From the NCBI GenBank assembly GCA_031430595.1, contig JANPBU010000051.1, forward strand, positions 62,001 through 126,000: a DNA stretch of 64,000 nt, given 5' to 3'. The first letter of the stretch is position 1; each line of letters starts with the position of its first letter. Below are positions 25,403 through 34,119 of this stretch, in pieces. Source of the stretch: JANNBN01 sp031430595. GTDB taxonomy: Bacteria > Actinomycetota > Acidimicrobiia > Acidimicrobiales > JANYDT01. The translations under genes were made by a program, and so were the position numbers. Under the pieces are notes generated by a model. That model was given only the letters and a program-made list of their open reading frames with translations, was not told where the DNA came from and did no database searches.

Positions 25403-27022
25403 ATGGACGGTTACTCAACGGCGGCGATCACAGAGCATTCGTCTTTGGGATCGGTGCACCGCCGCAAAACCAGGCGAAACGTACGCAAGGCGATGGCTGG
25501 CGCCCCGCGACTTCAACCTTCACCGGGAAACCTTTTACTCAGTTCACTTTTGATCGGGGTCTTTGCAATCGGTTTGAGTTCAACCGTGTTACAGATCGAC
25601 CGCTGGAATAGTCGCTACGACATTGGTCATCTCATTCCGATGTTGGCTACGGTCAACACCTGCCTGGCGCTGATCGCATCGTGGGTCGCGTTCATGCGCT
25701 GGCGACACGACGGCGATTTGTTGTCTGGTCGTTTGGCTGTCGCTATACCTTGCTTGATCTGGGGGTCTCAAGCGATCGTCAACACCCATGGTGCCACCCT
25801 CGGTTCACCGAGCAGTTCGACGGCACCACCCAACATGCTGCGCATCTTGATCGGGGTCTTAGGTACGGGACTTGTGCTTGCCCAGCTATTGGCCCCTCGT
25901 CGCTCGGTCACCACGTCTCTTGCGCTGAGAACGTTGCTTTGCGTTGTGGGCGTCGGGGCAGCCGCAGTCCTGAGTGCGATCGCCTTCAAAGACCACGCCG
26001 CAACCCACCGCGCTTTTCGCGCCGCAGTTTCTTCAACAGTGTTTCCCGTGGTTTGGATCATTCTCGCCTTCGCTCTGCTACTCGTGCGAGGTCGGCCCGC
26101 TGACCGTCGATTACATGTTCATGTCAGCGTGCTTCTCGCCCTTCTAGCAGTGGGCCAACTCACCAGGCTTCCGGGTCAGCTCACGCCCGATCAACAAACC
26201 CTGCTCGGCAGCACGTGCGGGTCTGTTGCGCTCGTAGGGGTGCTTATTGGCCTGGGTCAACAACTTCGCTTATGGAACCTTGAACAACAACGTCAACTCA
26301 TTGCTTTCGAAATTGAAAGAGCCGTCGAATCACGGAGACGAGAAACAGAAAGCCTGACGCTGTCACGCAAAGTTCATGATCAGCGAGCATCGTTACTTTC
26401 GGTTGAGGCCGTCATCAGGGTGCTGGAAGATGACGGTCATTCACGGCTCGACCCAAGTGAACGACGGCGCCTCACAACGGCCGCTACCGAAGAACTGCAG
26501 CGTCTGAGATCACTCGACGACGGTGATCATTTCACGCGTCAATGCATTGACATCGACCTTCGATCGTTGCTCGAACCGCTCATCGCAGTGAGTCGCGCCG
26601 ACGGAGCCAACGTCACCATGACAGTGCGGCCGGGGCTGATGGTTCACGCGTCGACAAGTGGGCTTGTAGACGTACTACGGAACCTCATCCTCAACGCCGT
26701 GCAACACGGCAACAACTCAGCGATTGTTGTCGATGCACGTCGGCTTGACTACGAATTCATCGAATTCAGCGTAAGCGACCAAGGCCCGGGTATTCCGCCA
26801 ATTCGCCGGTTCGACCTTTTCGACGTGGGTCGAACTTCCGGCGGAACAGGGCGCTCAGGTTTGGGTCTCGATAGTGCTCGATCATTGCTTCGTGAAATGG
26901 GTGGAGACCTGACGCTTGACCGAACACGACAACGAGGGGCGCGCTTTGTAGGACGCCTGCAGGTGGCCCATGAATCAGCTAGTCATGAATCAGTACGTCA
27001 TGATTCAGTAGTGTTGGTATGA
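25403..27022 (+). CDS. Membrane histidine kinase (atypical DHp)
   Basis: 539 residues with about eight helices (45-290) and no large external domain, then a coiled segment. A short DHp region contains SRKVHDQRASLLS with H325 as the candidate phosphorylation site, followed by HATPase_c with NLILNAVQHGNN, SDQGPGIPP and GRSGLGLDSARSLL. It is coupled to the NarL regulator by ATGA. It is divergent from the pilin gene, so the pair may control the tad operon (inference from position). Its last 15 residues are three copies of a five-residue repeat. Confidence 0.88.
   Translation: MDGYSTAAITEHSSLGSVHRRKTRRNVRKAMAGAPRLQPSPGNLLLSSLLIGVFAIGLSSTVLQIDRWNSRYDIGHLIPMLATVNTCLALIASWVAFMRWRHDGDLLSGRLAVAIPCLIWGSQAIVNTHGATLGSPSSSTAPPNMLRILIGVLGTGLVLAQLLAPRRSVTTSLALRTLLCVVGVGAAAVLSAIAFKDHAATHRAFRAAVSSTVFPVVWIILAFALLLVRGRPADRRLHVHVSVLLALLAVGQLTRLPGQLTPDQQTLLGSTCGSVALVGVLIGLGQQLRLWNLEQQRQLIAFEIERAVESRRRETESLTLSRKVHDQRASLLSVEAVIRVLEDDGHSRLDPSERRRLTTAATEELQRLRSLDDGDHFTRQCIDIDLRSLLEPLIAVSRADGANVTMTVRPGLMVHASTSGLVDVLRNLILNAVQHGNNSAIVVDARRLDYEFIEFSVSDQGPGIPPIRRFDLFDVGRTSGGTGRSGLGLDSARSLLREMGGDLTLDRTRQRGARFVGRLQVAHESASHESVRHDSVVLV
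26969..27013 (+). repeat. Three in-frame 15-bp repeats at the kinase C-terminus
   Basis: CATGAATCAGCTAGT, CATGAATCAGTACGT and CATGATTCAGTAGTG follow without gap and encode HESAS, HESVR and HDSVV just before the stop and the overlapping start of the regulator gene. Confidence 0.85.
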
Positions 27023-27711
27023 CGGCCACCGACCAACAGGTTCACCAGTTAATCGAATCTGACACTGTTCGTTCCGACGTTTGCGTCATTGATGACCACG
27101 CACTGCTGGCCGAGAGTGTCGTGATGGCCTTGCGGGCTGGAGACATCGCTTCGTACAGTTTGGCCTACGACACACCGAAACTTGCCGAGGTTGTGATCAA
27201 CCGTCGGCCGGCGCTGGTGTTACTTGATCTCTTTCTGTGGAGTGAATCCTCGCCGTCGCTTCCTATCCTTTCAGCCCTCAGGAAAGGTGACATCAAAGTA
27301 CTTATCGTGACGGCAACGTTCGACCGGCTGTTGCACGCCCGCTGCTTAGAGCTGGGGGCCATTGGAATCATCGTGAAATCTGAGCCGATCGAAACACTGA
27401 TTGAAGCCGTCAGACGAGCGTTACACAACGAAACCGTCATGAGTAAAAGCAAGTCAACCGAGCTCTTATCCGAACTGTTGGTCTCACGCCAGAGAACCGT
27501 AGAAAGGTCGCTCTTCGATTCGTTGACCGGCCGAGAGCGCGAGGTGCTATTCGGGCTCACTAACGGCCATCCGGCAGGGTGGATCGCCCGACAGCATGGA
27601 ACATCGTTAGTAACCGTACGCACCCACGTTCGTTCCATCTTGCACAAATTGGGAGTTCATTCGCAGTTAGAAGCGGTGAGCATGGCTGCACGTTTGCGCT
27701 GGTTTGAGTAA
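27019..27711 (+). CDS. NarL/FixJ-type response regulator
   Basis: 230 residues. Receiver domain with VIDDHAL and phosphoacceptor in LVLLDLFL, though the downstream region is short and divergent. A LuxR-type HTH follows at about 165-228 (LTGREREVLFGLTNGHPAGWIARQHGTSLVTVRTHVRSILHKLGV). It is coupled to the preceding kinase gene. A role in controlling the divergent pilus operon is possible but only positional. Confidence 0.92.
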   Translation: MTATDQQVHQLIESDTVRSDVCVIDDHALLAESVVMALRAGDIASYSLAYDTPKLAEVVINRRPALVLLDLFLWSESSPSLPILSALRKGDIKVLIVTATFDRLLHARCLELGAIGIIVKSEPIETLIEAVRRALHNETVMSKSKSTELLSELLVSRQRTVERSLFDSLTGREREVLFGLTNGHPAGWIARQHGTSLVTVRTHVRSILHKLGVHSQLEAVSMAARLRWFE

Positions 27712-27813
27712 CTGTTCGCACCCTTTCGGTTGCTGGTGCTTGCTAACGTCTTCATAAAGAGTTAGCGCCACTTTGTCGATTGTTGGTGCAACATCTGTAC
27801 TGGAAGGCGAGCA

Positions 27814-28734
27814 ATGGCACTACAACTCAGCGACACCGATGCCCGGGCGATTAATCGTCAGACCGTCATTGGTCATCATGACCTGGCAACGAACCCGCTA
27901 TTCAGCGATGAATCGTTGATCGGTATCCTCGAAAACCATCCGGCGGAACATCTTTTTGCCCTGACGATGGGCGATGACCCGACCAGGTCAAGCGACAATG
28001 AGCGTCTCGTACACACCGGCCAAACTGGGCAACAACTGCTCGATGCGGTGACCAAAGGACGTCTTTGGCTCAACATCACCAAGATCGACGAAGCCGACGA
28101 ACGCTTTCGCGCCCTGACCGATTCCCTGTACGCCGAGGTCGCAAACTACGCACCAGAAATGGCTGGCATCGAAACGCACTCCACCTTGCTGATCAGTTCA
28201 CCAAAGGCGCTCGTCTACTTCCACGTTGACGGGCCAGGGTCATTCCTCTGGCATATTCGGGGTGGAAAACGGGTATGGGTGTATCCCGCCCTCGATGAAC
28301 GCCTTGCCAAGCGAGAACTACTTGAAGATATTTTTGCTGGGGTGCGTCAGGAATACGTTCCCTACGAGATGTCGTTCGACGATGCAGCCGAGGTATTCGA
28401 CCTTGAACCCGGTGAGGTCATTATGTGGCCACCGAACTCACCCCACCGAGTGACCAATCTTGATTCGGTAAACGTGTCGTTAGTAACCGATCACTACACG
28501 ACAGCTGGCCGCGCTAGGGCTCGGGTGTATAAGGCCAACCGCTTTCTCCGAACACGGTTTCACGTTCCGACGAGTGCGTTGTCGACGAAACCCTCAGGCC
28601 CGATCGCATTCGCGAAGGTCGGCATACATAAGGTGGGCTCGGCAGCCAAACTCGATGTCGGCGGATCGAAGGCACACCGGCCCGCCACTCGGCGAGTAGA
28701 CGCTTCATCACCAAACGCCATTTCCAACCTCTGA
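27814..28734 (+). CDS. JmjC/cupin-like Fe(II)/2-oxoglutarate oxygenase
   Basis: 306 residues with a JmjC-like double-stranded helix. The metal-binding facial triad is visible as H137-x-D139 (YFHVDGPGSF) and H211 (NSPHRV), with GGKRVWVYP as the following strand. Bacterial relatives hydroxylate proteins or small molecules; the substrate is not predictable. GGAAGGCGA precedes the ATG. The stop is one base before the start of the CelD-like acetyltransferase gene, so the two are almost certainly cotranscribed and may modify one product. Confidence 0.87.
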   Translation: MALQLSDTDARAINRQTVIGHHDLATNPLFSDESLIGILENHPAEHLFALTMGDDPTRSSDNERLVHTGQTGQQLLDAVTKGRLWLNITKIDEADERFRALTDSLYAEVANYAPEMAGIETHSTLLISSPKALVYFHVDGPGSFLWHIRGGKRVWVYPALDERLAKRELLEDIFAGVRQEYVPYEMSFDDAAEVFDLEPGEVIMWPPNSPHRVTNLDSVNVSLVTDHYTTAGRARARVYKANRFLRTRFHVPTSALSTKPSGPIAFAKVGIHKVGSAAKLDVGGSKAHRPATRRVDASSPNAISNL

Positions 28735-28735
28735 G

Positions 28736-30064
28736 ATGGTGCTGGCTGTAGAAACGGCCGTCGGTATCGAGGGTCTCAAGAAGTACCGCGACATTCTTGA
28801 TCGGTTGAATGACGAATCGGCCATGCCGTCGCCGTTCCGAACCTCGGCTTTCCTACTCGCATATTCGACGAACAGTGAATATTTCGCCGACGGTATCGTT
28901 CCGTATGTATACGTGGTTACTGATGAAGCAGTGCCTATCGGCGCTGTGGTCATGAAACGCCGCCTCGAGACCCTGGTGCCATTGGTCCGGGTGGCACGGG
29001 TCGAATTTCTTGCTACTCACGACGTTGACCGTCCAGAGATTGTGGCCGCACCTGGACGCGAGGCTGAGGTAATTGACGCCTTGCTCGATTGCTTGCTGGC
29101 CGAGAAAAGCTGGTCGATGGCCGAGCTACAAGCCCAGTTGCCATCGTCAGTAACCCATCGCCTCGCGCACGGGCGAGCATCGGCTCGGATTGGCGTTCGC
29201 GATATTCCGGTTCCGTCGATCAGCGAAGTGTCGGTCATTTGGCCCGACACTGCCACCTACTTCGCGGCGCTCTCCAAGCGAATGCGGTCGAACGTGAGCC
29301 GCCAAGCCCGTCACCTGTTTGCCGCCGGAGACGTTGAGTTTCTGTTTCTTGAAGGTGGTGCTGCAGTTGGAGGAGTATTTGAGGCTTACCTCGAACTTGA
29401 GTCTCGAAGCTGGAAAGACGGTGGCCCGGCCTCGGTGCGTCGGCACAACAACCGCACCAAGTTCTATAGGGAGTTAGCAAACGGAAAGGCGGGACTGCAT
29501 CCAACGTTTATCGGAATCATTCTTGACGGAGTGCTCGTCGCCGGGTTGATCAATGGCCACTTCACCAACGGGTCCGGGGGCCAGCGGTCTTGGAGCATGG
29601 AGATGTGCTTCGATGAGTCGCACAGCGACCTCGGGGCCGGTCAGTTACTACTACTACTTACGATCGATGATGCGATAACTCGGGGTAGTCAGAGTGTCAA
29701 CTTTCTTCAGCATCTCCCCTATTTCAAGCAACGGTGGTTGGCTGACTCGATCGAAGTCGTCAATATTCAACTCATCAAAAAGCCCGGGCTCTTTCATACT
29801 CGTGCGCTCGTTGGCGATGTGCTCAGAAAACGGCGCTCACCGGAAGATCTCGTCACCGATCAACAGGAAACCGAAACTGTGGTTAACGAACAGAAACAAG
29901 CAGACCTGCTCACGAAAGTCGCGCTGAAAACTGCGGACGGGCCCGGTTCACATGCGAACGGGGCTGAACTACTCAACGCCCTCTGCACATCAGGCCTTCC
30001 AGGAATACGCCGACTTGACTCCGTGTCAGCCGCCGCTCTGTTGCCCTTTTCGACGAAAAAGTAG
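28736..30064 (+). CDS. CelD/BcsL-family GNAT acetyltransferase
   Basis: 442 residues. The C-terminal half matches the Acetyltransf_6 fold (LSKRMRSNVSRQARHL, FEAYLELESRSWK, FYRELANG, GVLVAGLINGHF, FDESHSDLGAGQLLLLLTIDDA, FLQHLPYFKQRW). Members modify polysaccharides, lipids or small molecules using acyl-CoA. It is tightly coupled to the JmjC-like gene. The last 80 residues are low in recognisable motifs. Confidence 0.86.
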   Translation: MVLAVETAVGIEGLKKYRDILDRLNDESAMPSPFRTSAFLLAYSTNSEYFADGIVPYVYVVTDEAVPIGAVVMKRRLETLVPLVRVARVEFLATHDVDRPEIVAAPGREAEVIDALLDCLLAEKSWSMAELQAQLPSSVTHRLAHGRASARIGVRDIPVPSISEVSVIWPDTATYFAALSKRMRSNVSRQARHLFAAGDVEFLFLEGGAAVGGVFEAYLELESRSWKDGGPASVRRHNNRTKFYRELANGKAGLHPTFIGIILDGVLVAGLINGHFTNGSGGQRSWSMEMCFDESHSDLGAGQLLLLLTIDDAITRGSQSVNFLQHLPYFKQRWLADSIEVVNIQLIKKPGLFHTRALVGDVLRKRRSPEDLVTDQQETETVVNEQKQADLLTKVALKTADGPGSHANGAELLNALCTSGLPGIRRLDSVSAAALLPFSTKK

Positions 30065-30115
30065 CGTTGGTTCGCTACCGCCTCGGCTCCAGAAAGATGC
30101 CGTAGAGTCGACGGG

Positions 30116-31309
30116 GTGCGAGTACTGCGAGACTTTTCCTTATCCACAATTACGGCCGGTTTTGTGGCCTCGCTGGTCGGGTTAACAAGCTCAATCGCCA
30201 TTGTGTTTAGTGCAGCCAAAGCCCTTGGGGCCGACGATGCCGAGATCACTTCGTGGGTATGGGCCATCGGCGTTGGTATGGGTGGCCTCACCATCGTTGC
30301 CTCACTCTGGTTCAATAAACCGGTGATGGTCGCCTACTCCACACCCGGTGCCGCCATCCTTGCCACCCTGAAACCCGGCGAATTCACCATGGCTCAAGGG
30401 GTTGGCGCATTTATAATATGCGCAGTGATGATCGCAGTTGTTGGCTTCAGCGGGATCTTCGAAAAACTGATGGATCGAATTCCGGTTTCGTTAGCGAGCG
30501 CCCTACTCGCTGGTGCGTTGACCCGCTTTGCACTGAATGGATTTTCTGACGCAAAGACCGCACCGTGGATGATCGCCATCACCACTGTCACCTACTTACT
30601 CATGCGACGCCTTGCGCCCCGGTATGCCGTTATGACGGTACTTGCCGTCGGGGTTGCCACCGCTGTGCTGTCCAACACGTTCAAGCCGGATCAGCTGCGC
30701 TGGTCGTTTGCCCGACCGATCTATACCGCACCGAACTTTACGTTCGCAGCATTGGTGAGCATCGCGCTTCCTTTGTTCATCGTGACAATGGCAGGCCAAA
30801 ACCTTCCGGGTGTTGCCGCTCTTCGCAACGCCGACTATGACGTTCCGGTTTCCAAAGTTGTTGGAGCGACTGGCGTTGTAACCGCCGGGCTCGCGCCGTT
30901 CGGCGCCTACGCACTCAACCTTTCCGCCATCACCGCAGCCATCTGCATGGAACCAGCCGCCCACGAAGACAAAGACCGTCGTTACACGGCGGCCCTAGCC
31001 AACGGCATGTTCTACCTTGCGGCCGGAATATTCGGAACATCGATAACCGGCGCGCTCAACGCCTTCCCACCTGAGTTGGTTCACATCATTGCGGCACTTG
31101 CGCTACTTCCTACGATTGGTTCAAACCTCGCCACGGCAACTCGATACGACAGCCAACGAGAAGCAGCGATGCTTACCTTTCTCATCACGCTGTCAGGGGT
31201 TACCGTGGCGAAAATAGGCGCCCCTTTTTGGGGAGCCATAGCGGGAATCATTGCTCTCGCAGTCTCATCACCCACATTGACCCAAAGATGGCGACGCCAA
31301 GTAGGTTGA
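30116..31309 (+). CDS. benE: BenE-family transporter
   Basis: 397 residues, about 12 helices. It starts with LSTITAGFVASLVGLTSSIAIVFSAAKALGAD and has the BenE features PVMVAYSTPGAAIL, VTMAGQNLPGVAALRNADYDVP and ICMEPAAHEDKDRRYTAALANGMFY. Known members are benzoate/proton symporters. The start is a GTG. No benzoate-degradation operon is adjacent, though an intradiol dioxygenase-like lipoprotein and a dienelactone hydrolase occur elsewhere in the window. Confidence 0.93.
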   Translation: MRVLRDFSLSTITAGFVASLVGLTSSIAIVFSAAKALGADDAEITSWVWAIGVGMGGLTIVASLWFNKPVMVAYSTPGAAILATLKPGEFTMAQGVGAFIICAVMIAVVGFSGIFEKLMDRIPVSLASALLAGALTRFALNGFSDAKTAPWMIAITTVTYLLMRRLAPRYAVMTVLAVGVATAVLSNTFKPDQLRWSFARPIYTAPNFTFAALVSIALPLFIVTMAGQNLPGVAALRNADYDVPVSKVVGATGVVTAGLAPFGAYALNLSAITAAICMEPAAHEDKDRRYTAALANGMFYLAAGIFGTSITGALNAFPPELVHIIAALALLPTIGSNLATATRYDSQREAAMLTFLITLSGVTVAKIGAPFWGAIAGIIALAVSSPTLTQRWRRQVG

Positions 31310-31324
31310 CGTAGGCTGGTCAAG

Positions 31325-31546
31325 ATGCAGGGAACATCAACCCGGACGATGCGAGTCGACAAACGAACCTATGAACGTTTGCTAGAAATCAGTCATGCGA
31401 GCGGTTACCGCCTGGGCGACGTGGTCAGCCAGGCAACCGAGGCGCTCGAACGAGTCCGTTTTGCCGAGACCGTCCGCGCTGAACTCGACGTCCTTCGATC
31501 CGACCGCGTGGCATGGGCTCAGTATCTCACCGAATTCGACCTCTGA
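31325..31546 (+). CDS. Orphan ribbon-helix-helix-like protein
   Basis: 73 residues. MRVDKRTYERLLEISHASGYRLGDVVSQATEALE has a strand-helix-helix pattern as in antitoxins of MazE/ParD/VapB type. No toxin gene follows: the next gene is on the other strand, nine bases away. It is thus either an orphan regulator or a remnant of a toxin-antitoxin pair. It starts 15 bp after benE. Confidence 0.6.
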   Translation: MQGTSTRTMRVDKRTYERLLEISHASGYRLGDVVSQATEALERVRFAETVRAELDVLRSDRVAWAQYLTEFDL

Positions 31547-31554
31547 CCGAAAAA

Positions 31555-32661
31555 TCAGGTGACTAACCGGACCGTTTCGGTCGCTACCGTAAAGTCTTTC
31601 AGGGCAGATACATCGGGACGCACTCCAATCCCAGCACCGGTAGGAACTCGAAGGTGACCACCATCGAGCACGAATGGGTCGGTCACGTCACGGTGAAAGT
31701 AACGACCTGAGGCCGAGAGATCGCCGGGAAGCATGAAACCGGGAAGTGCGGCCAGGGCAAGGTTCGCGGCCCGACCAATCCCCGTTTCCAACATGCCACC
31801 ACACCAGGCAGCCACCCCCGAAGCAACACAGATATCGTGGATCTTCACGGCCTCCAAATAGCCGCCAACGCGACCCGGCTTGATGTTCACAATTCGACAT
31901 GCTCCCATATCAATAGCATTGCGAGCGGATAGCGGCGAGATAATCGACTCGTCTAAACAAAGAGGTGTGCTTATTAACTTTGCTAGCCGGGCGTGGCCAC
32001 CAAGGTCGTCTTCCGGCAGCGGCTGTTCGATCAGCAACAGGTTGTACCGGTCAAGCTGTTTCAGGTGTTCGGCATCATCGAGCGTGTATGCAGCGTTCGC
32101 ATCGACTTGCAGCATGATGTCGCCGAACTCGCGACGAACCGCAGCAACCTGCGCAACATCATTTCCCGGTTCAATTTTTAGTTTGATGCGTTGGTAACCC
32201 TCGGCCAGGTAACCCGAAACGACAGTCAGCAATTCAGGAATCGAAGCCTGAATCCCGACGGCAACACCCGACGGAACCCGGTCCGTCACTGCGCCGAGCC
32301 TCACCGAAAGGGGTTGATCGACTAGTCGACACTCGGCGTCAAGTATCGCCGCCTCTAACCCGCCTTTGGCCATCGGGTTACCTCGAACCGGTGCCATCAA
32401 CGCAGAAAGTTGGGCAGCAAAAACGTTGTTTGCATCAAGGCGAGGAAGCAGGAAGCGGGTGATAACCGCTTGAGCCCCTTCGGAATACTCTGCCGTGTAG
32501 AGCGGCTCTTGCTCAGCTACGCATTCGCCCCAGCCCTCGGTGTCTGGGCCAACTACCTGTACCAACAGTGCACTGCGCGTCGTTTCGATTCCGTATGAAG
32601 TACGAAATGGTGACACCAGCGGCATACGAAGCCGGTGAAAGACGACGTGAGTCAGTTTCAT
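31555..32661 (-). CDS. menC: MenC-type enolase-superfamily enzyme (o-succinylbenzoate synthase / N-acylamino acid racemase)
   Basis: 368 residues. N-terminal capping domain (FRTSYGIETTRSALLVQV) and a TIM barrel with KLKIEPG (KxK), metal ligands in LQVDANAAY, LLIEQPLPEDD and LCLDES, and the second catalytic lysine in NIKPGRVGG. Sequence alone does not separate o-succinylbenzoate synthase from N-acylamino acid racemase. No other menaquinone gene is near, and the position after a sulfatase gene fits either. Its ATG lies in a triplicated boundary repeat. Confidence 0.9.
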   Translation of the reverse strand: MKLTHVVFHRLRMPLVSPFRTSYGIETTRSALLVQVVGPDTEGWGECVAEQEPLYTAEYSEGAQAVITRFLLPRLDANNVFAAQLSALMAPVRGNPMAKGGLEAAILDAECRLVDQPLSVRLGAVTDRVPSGVAVGIQASIPELLTVVSGYLAEGYQRIKLKIEPGNDVAQVAAVRREFGDIMLQVDANAAYTLDDAEHLKQLDRYNLLLIEQPLPEDDLGGHARLAKLISTPLCLDESIISPLSARNAIDMGACRIVNIKPGRVGGYLEAVKIHDICVASGVAAWCGGMLETGIGRAANLALAALPGFMLPGDLSASGRYFHRDVTDPFVLDGGHLRVPTGAGIGVRPDVSALKDFTVATETVRLVT

Positions 32662-32700
32662 TCTGCGACTTTCATTGTGCGACGGCTTTCATTCTGCACC
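32656..32700 (-). repeat. Triplicated repeat between sulfatase and menC genes
   Basis: On the plus strand, TTTCATTCTGCGAC (32656), TTTCATTGTGCGAC (32670) and TTTCATTCTGCACC (32687). Read on the minus strand each is GC..AATGAAA. The first copy met carries the TGA stop of the sulfatase gene (GAA TGA) and the last carries the ATG AAA start of menC. Confidence 0.85.
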
Positions 32701-34113
32701 GAGCAACGTACTGGTGTGCGTGCGATCGGTATGCGTGGCGCGCCAAACCGACATTGCTTGGGCTAGCGGAAGAACAACTGCCGGATCGCTTACCACCGCA
32801 CCCCATGTCGGGTCGGCGACCAAATCGAAACACAACCACGACCCATCGCCGAACTGTACATACGCGTGCTTATCATTGATGCTGACAGCTAGCCCCTTTT
32901 TCTGAAGCGAGGATTCACTTCGCTGGGTGCCGACTGCGTTTGTTAGAAAAGAGCTGCGCCAGTCGAACTCGTAGTGCGCCGCATCGCGCCATTCCTTAGG
33001 CAAACTACCGCTCAGCAACGGGGCTAACGACTCGCCATCGCATTGACGTGGGATTTCAGCCCCAATAGCTTCCGCGATCGTAGGCAATACATCGACGTTC
33101 TCGGTGAACTGCTGGATGACGGTGCCATGAGTTTGTGGGTATGTCGGATCACGAACAATGCCGAGCACTCGGTAACTTTGTTCATAGAAGCCACCCTTGC
33201 CGATCAACCCGTGGTCGCCAAGATACTCACCGTGGTCAGCAGTGATAACGATCAGGGTGTTGTCCCAAGAACCGTTCTGTTTGAGTACATCCCATACCCG
33301 CCCGAGCTGATGATCGACCTCGCTGACCATTCCGAAGTACTGCGCCTGACGCCTCTTTAGCCGGTCGACATCGACGGGCGCTTTCATCTCGTGATGGTCG
33401 AGTATTGCGTCGGCCAAGGGGTGTATTCCATTGCGTCTCGGTATCGGGAGAGCAATATCGTTCGGGTCGTACATCGTCGAAAACGACCCAGCGGCACGAT
33501 ACGGCGGGTGAGGGCGAAGATACGAAGCATGAACGAACCAAGATTGTTGTTGAGTCGCTATGAACTCAAGCAGATGGTCGGTCAGAAAAGCTGACAGCGA
33601 ATACTCGGCCGATCGATGATTTTCTGTGTTCAACGCCCGGCCGACGGTTTCAATGTCTTCGCCTTCAAAACCCTGAGAGCCGAGCCACGCAAGCCAAGGC
33701 TCATGGTTATGTCGCAGGTCTAACACCGCATCAAAACCTGGAAGTATGCCCTCATACGTTTGAAGCCTTGGATCTTGCGGGTCGTCGATCGTCGATGGAT
33801 CAACTGCTTGATCGGTATACCCAAACAACGAAGGTACGTAACCGTGTCGTCGGGCCATCAGCGCAACGTTGTCGAAGCGATGATCGAGCGGAGATCCGTT
33901 AGCTACCACCCGATTATTGAATTGGTACGTACCCGTATAGAGCGCGGCCCGCCCCGGCGCACAGGGGGCGGCTTGAGCAAAGTGATTCGCTAACCGAACA
34001 CCGCTCGCCGCAAGCTTGTCAAGATTCGGCGTTTTTACCAGTGGATGCCCGGCGCACGAGAGCGCATCCCAACGAAACTGGTCGAGGGTGAGCAGTAAAA
34101 CGTTGGGAGACAT
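32689..34113 (-). CDS. Sulfatase / phosphonate monoester hydrolase-like enzyme
   Basis: 474 residues of the alkaline-phosphatase superfamily. LLLTLDQFRWDALSC (metal Asp11), the formylglycine motif C51-A-P-G-R55 followed by AALYTG, and VITADHGEYLGDHGL (metal Asp/His) are all visible. The motif CxPxR should be oxidised by a formylglycine-generating enzyme, not encoded here. The substrate (sulfate ester or phosphonate ester) is undetermined. The start is six bases after the xylA stop. Confidence 0.92.
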   Translation of the reverse strand: MSPNVLLLTLDQFRWDALSCAGHPLVKTPNLDKLAASGVRLANHFAQAAPCAPGRAALYTGTYQFNNRVVANGSPLDHRFDNVALMARRHGYVPSLFGYTDQAVDPSTIDDPQDPRLQTYEGILPGFDAVLDLRHNHEPWLAWLGSQGFEGEDIETVGRALNTENHRSAEYSLSAFLTDHLLEFIATQQQSWFVHASYLRPHPPYRAAGSFSTMYDPNDIALPIPRRNGIHPLADAILDHHEMKAPVDVDRLKRRQAQYFGMVSEVDHQLGRVWDVLKQNGSWDNTLIVITADHGEYLGDHGLIGKGGFYEQSYRVLGIVRDPTYPQTHGTVIQQFTENVDVLPTIAEAIGAEIPRQCDGESLAPLLSGSLPKEWRDAAHYEFDWRSSFLTNAVGTQRSESSLQKKGLAVSINDKHAYVQFGDGSWLCFDLVADPTWGAVVSDPAVVLPLAQAMSVWRATHTDRTHTSTLLGAE

Positions 34114-34119
34114 ACGTTG

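Noticed and set aside
30061..30078. Hairpin GTAGCG-6-CGCTAC after the acetyltransferase gene, a possible terminator.
   Set aside because: The stem is only six bp and no T-run follows.
31325..31546. Complete toxin-antitoxin operon with the ribbon-helix-helix gene.
   Set aside because: No second gene follows on the same strand; menC converges nine bases later.
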